From: Nitrospinota bacterium
GTDB taxonomy: Bacteria > Nitrospinota > Nitrospinia > Nitrospinales > Nitrospinaceae
NCBI GenBank assembly: GCA_029879645.1
Contig: JAOUPX010000009.1
Location: 1-49,710, forward strand
DNA: 49,710 nt
Reading direction: 5' to 3'
Shown here: positions 17,855-25,217 of the stretch, one piece after another
Layout of the letters: each line of letters opens with the position of its first letter
How positions within the stretch are numbered: the first letter of the stretch is position 1
Position numbers and translations under genes: made by a program
Notes under the pieces: model-generated
Seen by the model: the letters and a program-made list of their open reading frames with translations, nothing else
The model's database searches: none
Told to the model about the DNA's origin: nothing

Positions 17855-18593
17855 GATTCGTCTGTTTGTCAACGTCGACCACGTTGCCACTATAAGAGAA
17901 GCCCGTAAAACAATAGAACCGGATCCACTGACCGCCGCTCTGTTGGCCGAAAAATCCGGGGCTGACGGCATTACCGTTCATTTGCGTGAGGATCGCCGAC
18001 ATATTCAGGATGATGATGTATTCCGCATCCGCAATAAAATCAGTACCGTTCTCAATCTGGAAATGGCCGCAGTGGAGGAGATGGTGGAGATCGCTCTTAA
18101 AACTAACCCCTATCAAGTATCGCTGGTTCCGGAAAAGCGGCAGGAAATAACCACCGAGGGAGGTCTGAATGTCATTTCCCAACAGGAACATCTAATAAAA
18201 ATTCGTGAAAAGATTCAATCAAAGGGAATTTTGTACAGCCTGTTTGTTGATCCAGACCTTAAACAAATAGATGCATCACATAAAGTGGGAGCCCAGAGTA
18301 TCGAGATCAATACCGGGAGGTATTCGGAATGTGAAGACAGTATGGCGGTCCAACACGAATTGGATAAGATTAGAATAGCTGCCCGACATGCTTCAGAACT
18401 GGGTTTACGGGTTTTTGCCGGTCACGGTCTCACCGAGGAAAATGTCGGTGCCATCGCAGAAATAAGGGAGATTGAGGAACTGAACATTGGGCATAGTCTG
18501 GTTTCCCGCTCTGTGTATCACGGTTTGGAAAAGGCCACCCGGGACATGATTCAGGCTATTCAAGAGGGTTGTTCCCGACGTACCGGTTATTAA
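17844..18593 (+). CDS. pdxJ: Pyridoxine 5'-phosphate synthase PdxJ
   Basis: PdxJ makes pyridoxine 5'-phosphate from 3-amino-2-oxopropyl phosphate and 1-deoxy-D-xylulose 5-phosphate, the last ring-forming step of DXP-dependent vitamin B6 synthesis. The TIM-barrel signatures FVNVDHVATIREARKT, GADGITVHLREDRRHI, VSLVPEKRQEITTEGGL, SIEINTGRYSE and VFAGHGLTEENV are all present. Length 249 is typical. It overlaps folP by 11 bases, so the two cofactor genes are probably co-translated. Confidence 0.96.
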   Translation: MENRIRLFVNVDHVATIREARKTIEPDPLTAALLAEKSGADGITVHLREDRRHIQDDDVFRIRNKISTVLNLEMAAVEEMVEIALKTNPYQVSLVPEKRQEITTEGGLNVISQQEHLIKIREKIQSKGILYSLFVDPDLKQIDASHKVGAQSIEINTGRYSECEDSMAVQHELDKIRIAARHASELGLRVFAGHGLTEENVGAIAEIREIEELNIGHSLVSRSVYHGLEKATRDMIQAIQEGCSRRTGY

Positions 18594-18613
18594 TTTTTTA
18601 AATCCGGGAACAG

Positions 18614-18642
18614 TTGACTTGACGGGACAATTTCTTCATAAT
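18614..18642 (+). promoter_or_regulatory. Sigma-70 promoter upstream of gap
   Basis: TTGACT (18614-18619) and CATAAT (18637-18642) are separated by exactly 17 bases, close to the housekeeping consensus. Transcription should start near 18649 and leave a leader of about 130 bases before gap. A good AAGGAGG site precedes the gap ATG. Confidence 0.65.
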
Positions 18643-18781
18643 TCGGCTCCTTCCAGTTTTTCAGGAATATCCCGGTGAGCTTGTATCAAATATTCCGTTG
18701 AAACAGTTATTAAATATAGAGAAAATGGAGCTTTTTGGGTTCCAATCTGTTGTCGTGTAATTGATAGGGTAAGGAGGCTAA

Positions 18782-19798
18782 ATGACCACTAAAGTGGCAA
18801 TTAATGGGTTCGGGCGGATTGGCAGAAACGTCCTTAAGTGTATTTTAAAGGATAAAGAATGTGCAGATATCGAAGTCGTTGCCATTAACGACTTAACGGA
18901 TGCCGCCACTTTGGCTCATTTGTTTAAATATGATTCCGTACAGGGCATCACTCCCAATAACATTGAGTCCAGAGACAGCCAACTGTTGGTGGATGGGAAA
19001 CCTATTCGAATCCTGTCTATAAGAAACCCAGAGGAGTTGCCTTGGAAGGAACTGGGAATCGATGTGGTGATTGAATCCACCGGTTTCTTTACCAAGCGGG
19101 ACGATTCCTCCAAGCACCTGAGAGCCGGTGCCAAAAAAGTGATTATCTCAGCTCCTGCCACCGATCCGGACGTGACTGTTGTCCTTGGTGTCAATGAGGG
19201 TGAGTACGATCCTCAAAAGCATCAGCTTATATCCAATGCCTCCTGCACGACCAATTGCCTGGCACCCGTGGCTAAAGTGTTGAACGATAAATTCGGGATT
19301 CGTAAGGGGTTGATGACCACGATCCATTCCTATACCAACGATCAAAAGATCTTGGATTTACCTCACAAGGATTTACGCCGGGCCCGTGCAGCATCGGTAT
19401 CGATGATTCCCACAACCACCGGAGCGGCCAAGGCCGTTGCCCTGGTATTGCCTGAGCTCAAGGGCAAACTGGATGGAATGGCCATTCGAGTGCCAACTCC
19501 GAATGTTTCACTGATTGATTTAGTGGCCGAAGTGGAACGTGAAACTTCTTCTGAAGAAGTAAACGCTGTTTTTAAGGAAGTTTCCCAAAACGCGCTAAAG
19601 GGAATTCTTCGTTATGAAGAAAAGCCACTGGTTTCGGTAGATTATAATGGTGCCGATGACTCCAGCATCGTAGATGCCCTGTCGACCACGGTCATCGGTA
19701 AAAATATGGTAAAGATTCTGGCCTGGTACGATAATGAATGGGGCTATTCCTCCCGGACCAAGGATATCTTGAAGTATTTGATTAAAAAGGGTATTTAG
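18782..19798 (+). CDS. gap: Glyceraldehyde-3-phosphate dehydrogenase
   Basis: GAPDH interconverts glyceraldehyde 3-phosphate and 1,3-bisphosphoglycerate with NAD(P). The Rossmann start is AINGFGRIGRN, the NAD-type Asp is in VAINDLTD, the catalytic Cys is residue 155 in SNASCTTNCLAP, and the C-terminal WYDNEWGYSSR is standard. The length of 338 is normal. It is followed 22 bases later by tpiA, but pgk, which usually lies between them, is instead about 12 kb away on the other strand. Confidence 0.97.
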   Translation: MTTKVAINGFGRIGRNVLKCILKDKECADIEVVAINDLTDAATLAHLFKYDSVQGITPNNIESRDSQLLVDGKPIRILSIRNPEELPWKELGIDVVIESTGFFTKRDDSSKHLRAGAKKVIISAPATDPDVTVVLGVNEGEYDPQKHQLISNASCTTNCLAPVAKVLNDKFGIRKGLMTTIHSYTNDQKILDLPHKDLRRARAASVSMIPTTTGAAKAVALVLPELKGKLDGMAIRVPTPNVSLIDLVAEVERETSSEEVNAVFKEVSQNALKGILRYEEKPLVSVDYNGADDSSIVDALSTTVIGKNMVKILAWYDNEWGYSSRTKDILKYLIKKGI

Positions 19799-19820
19799 AT
19801 TTAATAACTTAAAGTAAAAT

Positions 19821-20576
19821 ATGCGAAAACAGCTGATTGCCGGGAATTGGAAGATGAATACAACCATCCCGGAATCCCTGGAATTGATTCATCAATTGAA
19901 AGAACGGGTGTCGTCTTCCTGTCCTGCGGAAGTGGCGTTGATTCCCCCTTTCACATCACTCTCAGTGGCGGCTGCTGCCCTTAGGGGAACTGGTATCCAA
20001 CTTGGGGCTCAGAATCTTTCTCATTTGGCTGGAGGGGCTGTTACGGGTGAAATCTCCGGGGCAATGTTAGTTTCGGTCGGTTGCCGTTATGTCCTGATAG
20101 GACACTCTGAGCGGCGAAAACTGTTTCAGGAAAATGATGCGTTGATTCATTTGAAATTAAAGATGGCTTTATCCGAAGGTCTGTGGCCTATTTTATGTGT
20201 TGGAGAGTCCTGGGAAGAACGCGAGGCGGGACAGGCCAGGGATGTTATCAAGAATCAACTGGAAAAGAGCTGGAATCATTTTACCCCCATGGAAATGAGA
20301 AAAACGACTATTGCCTATGAACCAGTCTGGGCTATTGGGACAGGAAAAAACGCGCAACCGGAACAGGCTCAGGATATCCATGAACATATCCGTGCGCTTG
20401 TAGATTCCCAGTTTGGAGCGGAGTTGGCACAAGAGGTCAGAATAATTTATGGTGGGAGCGTAACCCCGGAAAATAGCTCTTCTCTTTTGATTCAACCGGA
20501 CATTGACGGAGCCCTGGTGGGCGGCGCCAGTTTGGAAGCTAATTCGTTTTATGCTATTATCGAAGCTGTTCATTAA
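19821..20576 (+). CDS. tpiA: Triosephosphate isomerase
   Basis: TpiA interconverts glyceraldehyde 3-phosphate and dihydroxyacetone phosphate. AGNWKMN at the start holds the substrate Asn and Lys; the catalytic His is in LIGHSERR, the catalytic Glu is in AYEPVWAIGTG, and the phosphate loop is YGGSVTPEN with GALVGGASL. The 251 residues are the normal size. It lies between gap and secG, as in many bacteria. Confidence 0.97.
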   Translation: MRKQLIAGNWKMNTTIPESLELIHQLKERVSSSCPAEVALIPPFTSLSVAAAALRGTGIQLGAQNLSHLAGGAVTGEISGAMLVSVGCRYVLIGHSERRKLFQENDALIHLKLKMALSEGLWPILCVGESWEEREAGQARDVIKNQLEKSWNHFTPMEMRKTTIAYEPVWAIGTGKNAQPEQAQDIHEHIRALVDSQFGAELAQEVRIIYGGSVTPENSSSLLIQPDIDGALVGGASLEANSFYAIIEAVH

Positions 20577-20596
20577 TCGTATTTTGGAGGAAACCC

Positions 20597-20920
20597 GTGC
20601 ATACCTTTATTAGTATCCTGCATGTTGTTGTTGGATTGTTCCTTATTTTGGTCGTGTTATTGCAGGCAGGAAAAGGCGCCGCTATGGGAGCTTCTCTGGG
20701 TTCCGCCGGAAGTCAGGCCATGTTCGGGAGTAGCGGATCGGGAAATATCCTCACCAAGCTCACCACGGGAGCGGCAATCATTTTCATGGTCACCTCATTA
20801 AGCCTTGCGGTGATTTCCACCCAAAAGGACAAGAGTTCGATTATCCAGGGAGTGGAAGAAACTACTGTTCCATCACCCGCAACGACCGCTGACAAAAAAG
20901 AAGAACAACCCAAAGAATAA
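20597..20920 (+). CDS. secG: Protein-export membrane protein SecG
   Basis: SecG is the small non-essential subunit of the SecYEG translocon. Two transmembrane helices (about residues 4-22 and 53-74) flank the conserved cytosolic loop GKGAAMGASLGSAGSQAMFGSSGSGNILTKLTT, quoted in part here as a family hallmark. The start is a GTG with a strong GGAGG site. The tail is hydrophilic (KKEEQPKE). The tpiA-secG-tRNA-Leu order is widely conserved. Confidence 0.93.
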   Translation: MHTFISILHVVVGLFLILVVLLQAGKGAAMGASLGSAGSQAMFGSSGSGNILTKLTTGAAIIFMVTSLSLAVISTQKDKSSIIQGVEETTVPSPATTADKKEEQPKE

Positions 20921-20932
20921 TTATTATCTAAT

Positions 20933-21017
20933 GCCGATGTGGTGGAATTGGTAGACACGTGCGCTTGAGGGGCGTATGGGGCAACCCGTGGGAGTTCGAC
21001 TCTCCCCATCGGCACCA
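20933..21017 (+). tRNA. tRNA-Leu (anticodon GAG)
   Basis: The 7-bp acceptor stem GCCGATG/CATCGGC closes the molecule, and the CCA end is encoded (21015-21017). The anticodon stem TGCGC/GCGTA holds the loop TTGAGGG with anticodon GAG (20967-20969), which reads CUC and CUU. The long variable arm (TGGGGCAACCCGTG) is typical of class II leucine tRNA, and the T-loop is TTCGACT. Confidence 0.97.
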
Positions 21018-21038
21018 ATTTTCAGGGTTCCTTCGCAA

Positions 21039-21395
21039 ATGCAGGCGACCAGTTTAGGCGATATATTTTCCCATCCCAGCTTCCTTTCCATTTTACTTGC
21101 TATCCTGATCGTCATCGCTAATATCATGATTGGGGTCAGCATGCTTCCCCAAGATATCCGAATGAAGCGGTATAAACTTCATCGTTACGTATATTGGGCG
21201 GTTCTTGTCTCTTTGGGAGTTTTTTTGGTCGTCACTCACCGATTATTAGGAAACTCCCTATTCAATTATCTTGTCCTGATTTATTTTGTAACGATTATTC
21301 CTCTCAGCAGGAAATGGAATGTAACTGCACATGCGATTATTTCCTCTATCGGCTTGGTCCTTTTGGTGGGTATAGCCGCTTTCAGTATTTTATAG
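21039..21395 (+). CDS. Hypothetical four-helix integral membrane protein
   Basis: The track ORF starts inside the tRNA; the first usable ATG outside it is at 21039, giving 118 residues. Four hydrophobic helices can be seen: [50 protein letters not shown] and [18 protein letters not shown]. Loops carry histidines ([24 protein letters not shown]). Spaced His in helices could mean heme, as in small cytochrome b-like proteins, but the family is not recognised and this is only a suggestion. It may be co-transcribed with the flavoprotein gene 82 bases downstream. Confidence 0.7.
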   Translation: MQATSLGDIFSHPSFLSILLAILIVIANIMIGVSMLPQDIRMKRYKLHRYVYWAVLVSLGVFLVVTHRLLGNSLFNYLVLIYFVTIIPLSRKWNVTAHAIISSIGLVLLVGIAAFSIL

Positions 21396-21477
21396 AAAAA
21401 ATCCTCCCGTTGCCCAACCCCCAGCTAATATGCTGTAATGGTCTATTATCATTCACAACGTATTGGAAATAGGTTTT

Positions 21478-22812
21478 ATGAATGACTTTGACGTCATTAT
21501 TTTAGGCGGTGGAACAGCTGGTTGTTCTGCGGCGGAATCAGCTGCAAAACAGGGAGCCACTGTGGGGCTGGTGGAATGCGGTCGCATTGGTGGACATTCG
21601 CTGCTCCGCGGACAGCTTCCTCTCCAAATTGCATATGATTGGCAAAAACGTTCTGGAGAAAAGATTTCTTTTGCTCATCTTTTGGAAGAAGTGGAACTCC
21701 AATCCGTAATTATTGCCAAGAAAACAGAGGATCGCCTCAAAGATTCCGGTGTGGAGTTGATTCGCGGGACCGGCTTTTTAAAGGATCCCGGGAAAGTGTC
21801 TATCCGCCTGCCTGAAAAAGATATTGACCTTGAGTGCGGGAAAATTATTATTGCCACGGGATCCCAGCCCCATTCTAATTCGGCACTTCCGTTTGATGAG
21901 CATCGACTGCTCCCAATTGACCTTTTCATGAAAATGAAGAAACTGCCAGTTTCCATTTTAATTATCGGCGGAGACAAGGCTGCGCTGGAAGGAGCCCAAT
22001 TGTTTAATATGTTGGGTTGCAAAGTCTTTTTGGTAGATGAAAATACACGCTTGGTTCATGACCTGGATTCCTCTTTGATCGAAGCCCTTGAAAAAGAATT
22101 CAAAAAACTAAAAATCAAGGTTCTGCTGGGCAAAAAAATTATTTCCATTTTTAAATCTCCAGGCATGATAGACGTTACCCTTGATGGCGACGTTAAGTTT
22201 TCTACCGAAAAGATTCTGGTGTCGGCCGAACGTCATGGAAATACTTCCGGGTTGGGTTTGGATTCTCTGAAAATTGATTGCGGGAACCGTCGGGAAATAT
22301 GGATTAATGAGCAAATGGAAACATCCCGTAAGGGTATTTTTGCAGCGGGAAGTGTGACCGGGCGATCACGTTCTATTCAGATTTCAGAGGAAGAGGGCCG
22401 TGTGGCCGGGATCAATGCCGCGGGAGAACGACAATCCATTCAAAGAAGTCAGATTCCTTTTTACCTGCAAACAACGACTCCAATAGCAAGTATTGGCTGT
22501 CTTTTCGGGAAGGCGCATTTTGAGGGTTATCGTGCTGTGGAAGGCCGATATGATGTCGATCCGGGGGATACCACCGACTCATCTTTTCCTGAATTCTGTA
22601 AAATTGTAGTGGACCGTGATACGTCTAGAATCATTGGTGCGCAGGTATCGGGTCGTAATGCCTACGAAGTTATCAGTATAATTCAAACGAAAATGCGAGA
22701 AGGTGGTTTGCTCAAAGATCTTGCTCATTTTAATGGAAGTCGTGCGGCTCATTTAAAGCCTATTATTCAAGCGGCAAAAGCCTGTGCGCAGGCATTGTCT
22801 GTCCGGCGTTAA
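21478..22812 (+). CDS. FAD-dependent oxidoreductase of the lipoamide dehydrogenase/mercuric reductase fold lacking the redox disulfide
   Basis: The protein has the FAD-binding start DVIILGGGTAGCSAAESAAKQG, the second dinucleotide-binding region (VSILIIGGDKAALEGAQLF), the FAD-closing stretch EQMETSRKGIFAAGSVTG and a C-terminal dimerisation domain. The active-site segment, normally GGTCxNxGCxPSK, reads GGHSLLRGQLPLQ, so both redox cysteines are gone, and the C-terminal His-Glu dyad region reads LAHFNGSRAAHLKPI and is also altered. Disulfide or mercuric reductase activity is therefore not expected; a one-flavin dehydrogenase or a regulatory role is possible. I chose the ATG at 21478 over the TTG at 21463. 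The function is unknown. Confidence 0.8.
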   Translation: MNDFDVIILGGGTAGCSAAESAAKQGATVGLVECGRIGGHSLLRGQLPLQIAYDWQKRSGEKISFAHLLEEVELQSVIIAKKTEDRLKDSGVELIRGTGFLKDPGKVSIRLPEKDIDLECGKIIIATGSQPHSNSALPFDEHRLLPIDLFMKMKKLPVSILIIGGDKAALEGAQLFNMLGCKVFLVDENTRLVHDLDSSLIEALEKEFKKLKIKVLLGKKIISIFKSPGMIDVTLDGDVKFSTEKILVSAERHGNTSGLGLDSLKIDCGNRREIWINEQMETSRKGIFAAGSVTGRSRSIQISEEEGRVAGINAAGERQSIQRSQIPFYLQTTTPIASIGCLFGKAHFEGYRAVEGRYDVDPGDTTDSSFPEFCKIVVDRDTSRIIGAQVSGRNAYEVISIIQTKMREGGLLKDLAHFNGSRAAHLKPIIQAAKACAQALSVRR

Positions 22813-22866
22813 TTCAAGGTTTTAGGGGGAATATCAAGCCTTGACTCAATATTCTAATTATGTTAA

Positions 22867-22931
22867 AAACTCTCCTCTGCTAACGGGAAACCCCGGAGTG
22901 ACCCGCAACGCATTCTTCCATAACAGAGTTT
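22867..22931 (+). other. Possible structured RNA leader of the cytochrome bc operon
   Basis: AAACTCT (22867-22873) pairs perfectly with AGAGTTT (22925-22931), enclosing CGGGAAACCCCG, which forms a 4-bp tetraloop hairpin, and the conserved-looking string GTGACCCGCAACGCA. CTCTG/CAGAG offers an alternative closing helix. A second fold pairs CGGG with the later CCCG. The CCCGCAAC string is reminiscent of part of cobalamin riboswitches, but the B12 box and most of that fold are missing. I mark it as a candidate cis-regulatory RNA of unknown type. Confidence 0.3.
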
Positions 22932-22958
22932 CCATAAGTAATTGAAACGCAATCTTTT

Positions 22959-23519
22959 ATGAGTGAACAGAAAGAGATAAAAAAACCGGCCCCGGCCGCC
23001 AACCCTGCAAAGGATAAAAAGGACGAGGCACAGGATACTCTTTGGTCGCGGCGAGACTTTTTTTCTTTAGCCGGATGGGCCAGCTTCACCGCCTCATTGG
23101 GGCTGTCTTCCCTGTATTTTTTGAGGCTTCTGTTTCCCAGGGTGTTATTTGAGCCATCACCTAAGTTTAAGGCTGGTAACCCGGGCGATTATACTGTGGG
23201 AGAAGTGAGCACCAAATGGGTGTCTGACCAGCGGGTTTGGGTAGTTCGAGATGAGGAAAAGCTCTATGCAATTCTGGCCCGCTGTACCCACTTGGGGTGT
23301 ACACCTCTTTGGTTGAAAAGTGAGAGCAAGTACAAATGTCCATGTCATGGGAGTGGTTTTACTATGGATGGAATGAACTTCGAAGGTCCTGCACCGCGTC
23401 CCTTGGAGCGTTTGAAAGTAGAAGTGGGACCCGACGGGCAAATTGTCATTGATAAGAGCAAGAAGTTTCTGTTTGAAAAGGGAGAGTGGGGCAAACCCGG
23501 GGCGTTTCTCCGGGTATAG
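22959..23519 (+). CDS. petC: Rieske iron-sulfur subunit of a cytochrome bc complex
   Basis: The Rieske protein takes one electron from quinol at the Qo site and passes it to the c-type cytochrome. A Tat-type motif SRRDFFSLAG precedes a membrane anchor (about residues 38-60). The 2Fe-2S ligands are in CTHLGC (C109, H111; C114 in the disulfide) and CPCHGSGF (C127 with C129, H130). Size (186) is usual for a b6f/QcrA-type Rieske protein. It is the first gene of the six-gene bc unit; the ATG has no Shine-Dalgarno. The pet symbol follows the split cytochrome b downstream and does not imply photosynthesis. Confidence 0.93.
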   Translation: MSEQKEIKKPAPAANPAKDKKDEAQDTLWSRRDFFSLAGWASFTASLGLSSLYFLRLLFPRVLFEPSPKFKAGNPGDYTVGEVSTKWVSDQRVWVVRDEEKLYAILARCTHLGCTPLWLKSESKYKCPCHGSGFTMDGMNFEGPAPRPLERLKVEVGPDGQIVIDKSKKFLFEKGEWGKPGAFLRV

Positions 23520-23566
23520 GTTTTCACTCCAAAATTATCTAAGCTGATTTTACGGAGGTTTTAGTT

Positions 23567-24397
23567 TTGGCCAACAAGCCCAAAATTCCGAATATAGCCG
23601 AAATCATGGCGGACTTGAAGAGCGGTAAACTGTGGAATGATCTTGCCAAGAAGTTTACCGAGTCGCAGGTGTGGACTTCTTCCTTCCGGCATGGTTATGC
23701 GGACACGCCCCGAAACAGGGTGTTGCAGATAGCGAGCAATGTCTGGCTGCATTTGCATCCGGTTAAAATCCATCGACATGCATTACGGATCAAGTTTACC
23801 TGGTGTATGGGTGGTATTACGTTTCTTTTGTTTCTTTCCACCGTTGTTACGGGTGTCATTTTAATGTTTTATTACCGGCCGGTAGGGGAATACGCTTACT
23901 TTGATATGAAGTATCTGCAGTATGATGTTCCTTTCGGCATGTTGATGAGAAACATGCATCGATGGGCGGCGCATGCAATGGTGATCACCGTCTGGTTACA
24001 CATGTTCCGTGTTTTCCTGACAGGCTCTTACAAGCCGCCGCGAGAGTTCAACTGGGTTATCGGTGTGTTTTTGGTAACCTTTACCCTGCTTTTAAGTTTT
24101 ACGGGTTACCTTCTTCCCTGGGATCAGCTGGCCATGTGGGCGGTTACCGTAGGAACCAATATGGCCCGCGGAACCCCATTTTTAGGCCATGAGGGTCCGT
24201 TTCAGGAGTTCGTCCCTCTTATCAGTCCCAGGTATGATGCCCGATCCGTTTTGTTGGGAGGAAGCCTTGTAGGCCCCCCGGCTTTGTTGCGCTTTTACGT
24301 TTTGCATTGCATTTTTATTCCACTGGTGGCCGGTGCTCTTATGATTGTCCACTTCTGGAGAATCAGAAAAGATGGTGGTATTTCCGGCCCTCTTTAA
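23567..24397 (+). CDS. petB: Cytochrome b6-type subunit (N-terminal half of cytochrome b)
   Basis: This four-helix subunit binds the two b hemes and forms part of the Qo and Qi quinone sites. After a hydrophilic N-terminal extension of about 65 residues, the core shows helix A ([21 protein letters not shown]), helix B with heme ligands ([18 protein letters not shown]), helix C ([20 protein letters not shown]) and helix D with ligand His in [22 protein letters not shown]. The 276 residues exceed the usual ~215 of b6 because of the extension. The start is TTG with a strong ACGGAGG site. Confidence 0.93.
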   Translation: MANKPKIPNIAEIMADLKSGKLWNDLAKKFTESQVWTSSFRHGYADTPRNRVLQIASNVWLHLHPVKIHRHALRIKFTWCMGGITFLLFLSTVVTGVILMFYYRPVGEYAYFDMKYLQYDVPFGMLMRNMHRWAAHAMVITVWLHMFRVFLTGSYKPPREFNWVIGVFLVTFTLLLSFTGYLLPWDQLAMWAVTVGTNMARGTPFLGHEGPFQEFVPLISPRYDARSVLLGGSLVGPPALLRFYVLHCIFIPLVAGALMIVHFWRIRKDGGISGPL

Positions 24398-24448
24398 GAG
24401 TTGTTTTGTTCCGTGGTATCCAGTTAATTTTAAGGAATCGATCTGATT

Positions 24449-25204
24449 ATGGCCACTGCCGTTAAAAAGAAGACTGCTGAGGATTTACCGGAAAAAGTCC
24501 ATGTTTGGCCTTATCTGGTTCGCCTTGAGTTTTTATGCTCGCTTATCGTTATTATCGGTTTGGCGGTGTGGTCGATTGTAATCGATGCCCCCCTGGAAGA
24601 AGCGGCAAATCCAACTAAGACACCTAATCCGTCCAAGGCGCCATGGTATTTTTTAGGCCTGCAAGATATTCTCGTATATTTTGATCCCTGGTTTGCGGGT
24701 GTTATCGCGCCAGTGTTGATCATTGTTGGTTTGATGTTGATACCTTACCTGGATGTCAATCCCAAGGGTAACGGTTACTATACTTATACAGAACGAAAAT
24801 TCGCTATTTGGGTATATTCATTCGGTTTCCTGGTTTTATGGATTGCCCTTATCATCATGGGTGTTTTCCTGCGCGGTCCTGGTTGGAATTTATTCATGCC
24901 TTGGCAGTATTGGGATCCTCATAAAGTGGTGGCTCTGGTAAACGTTGATCTTCCATATGCGTTTGGATTTCGGGATTACTGGTATTCGGCTGCATTTGGA
25001 TTCTCAGTGGTGCTTGGTTATTTTATTCTGGGAACTGCCGGTTATATGTTTTTGGAGCGCAAAGCCATCAAGAACGTCGGTATTCTTCGAATGTTGCTGA
25101 AGATCAATCTGTTGCTGATCATGATTGGAATTGTAATTAAAATTGTTTTAAGACTGGCGTTCAACATTAAATATATTATGGTCACTCCCTGGATTAACAT
25201 CTGA
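24449..25204 (+). CDS. petD: Cytochrome b subunit IV-type protein (C-terminal half of cytochrome b)
   Basis: The protein supplies the C-terminal helices of the split cytochrome b. The Qo-site motif normally written PEWY is APWYFLGLQDIL here, a variant seen in several menaquinol-type complexes. It has more membrane helices than plant subunit IV: about five, including the segment PVLIIVGLMLIPYLDVNPKG and a C-terminal pair (FGFSVVLGYFILGTAGYMF and INLLLIMIGIVIKIVL). The 251-residue length versus about 160 for plant subunit IV reflects these extra helices. It is 13 bases from the octaheme cytochrome gene. Confidence 0.9.
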   Translation: MATAVKKKTAEDLPEKVHVWPYLVRLEFLCSLIVIIGLAVWSIVIDAPLEEAANPTKTPNPSKAPWYFLGLQDILVYFDPWFAGVIAPVLIIVGLMLIPYLDVNPKGNGYYTYTERKFAIWVYSFGFLVLWIALIIMGVFLRGPGWNLFMPWQYWDPHKVVALVNVDLPYAFGFRDYWYSAAFGFSVVLGYFILGTAGYMFLERKAIKNVGILRMLLKINLLLIMIGIVIKIVLRLAFNIKYIMVTPWINI

Positions 25205-25217
25205 GATTCAAAATCAC

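Noticed and set aside
20976-21038. N-terminal extension of the 4-TM protein
   Set aside because: It would be encoded by the tRNA-Leu gene; the first ATG after the tRNA is used instead.
22867-22931. Cobalamin riboswitch
   Set aside because: The CCCGCAAC string and a nearby GGGAA are reminiscent of one, but the B12 box and most of the fold are missing and the downstream genes are respiratory. I keep only a structured-leader candidate.
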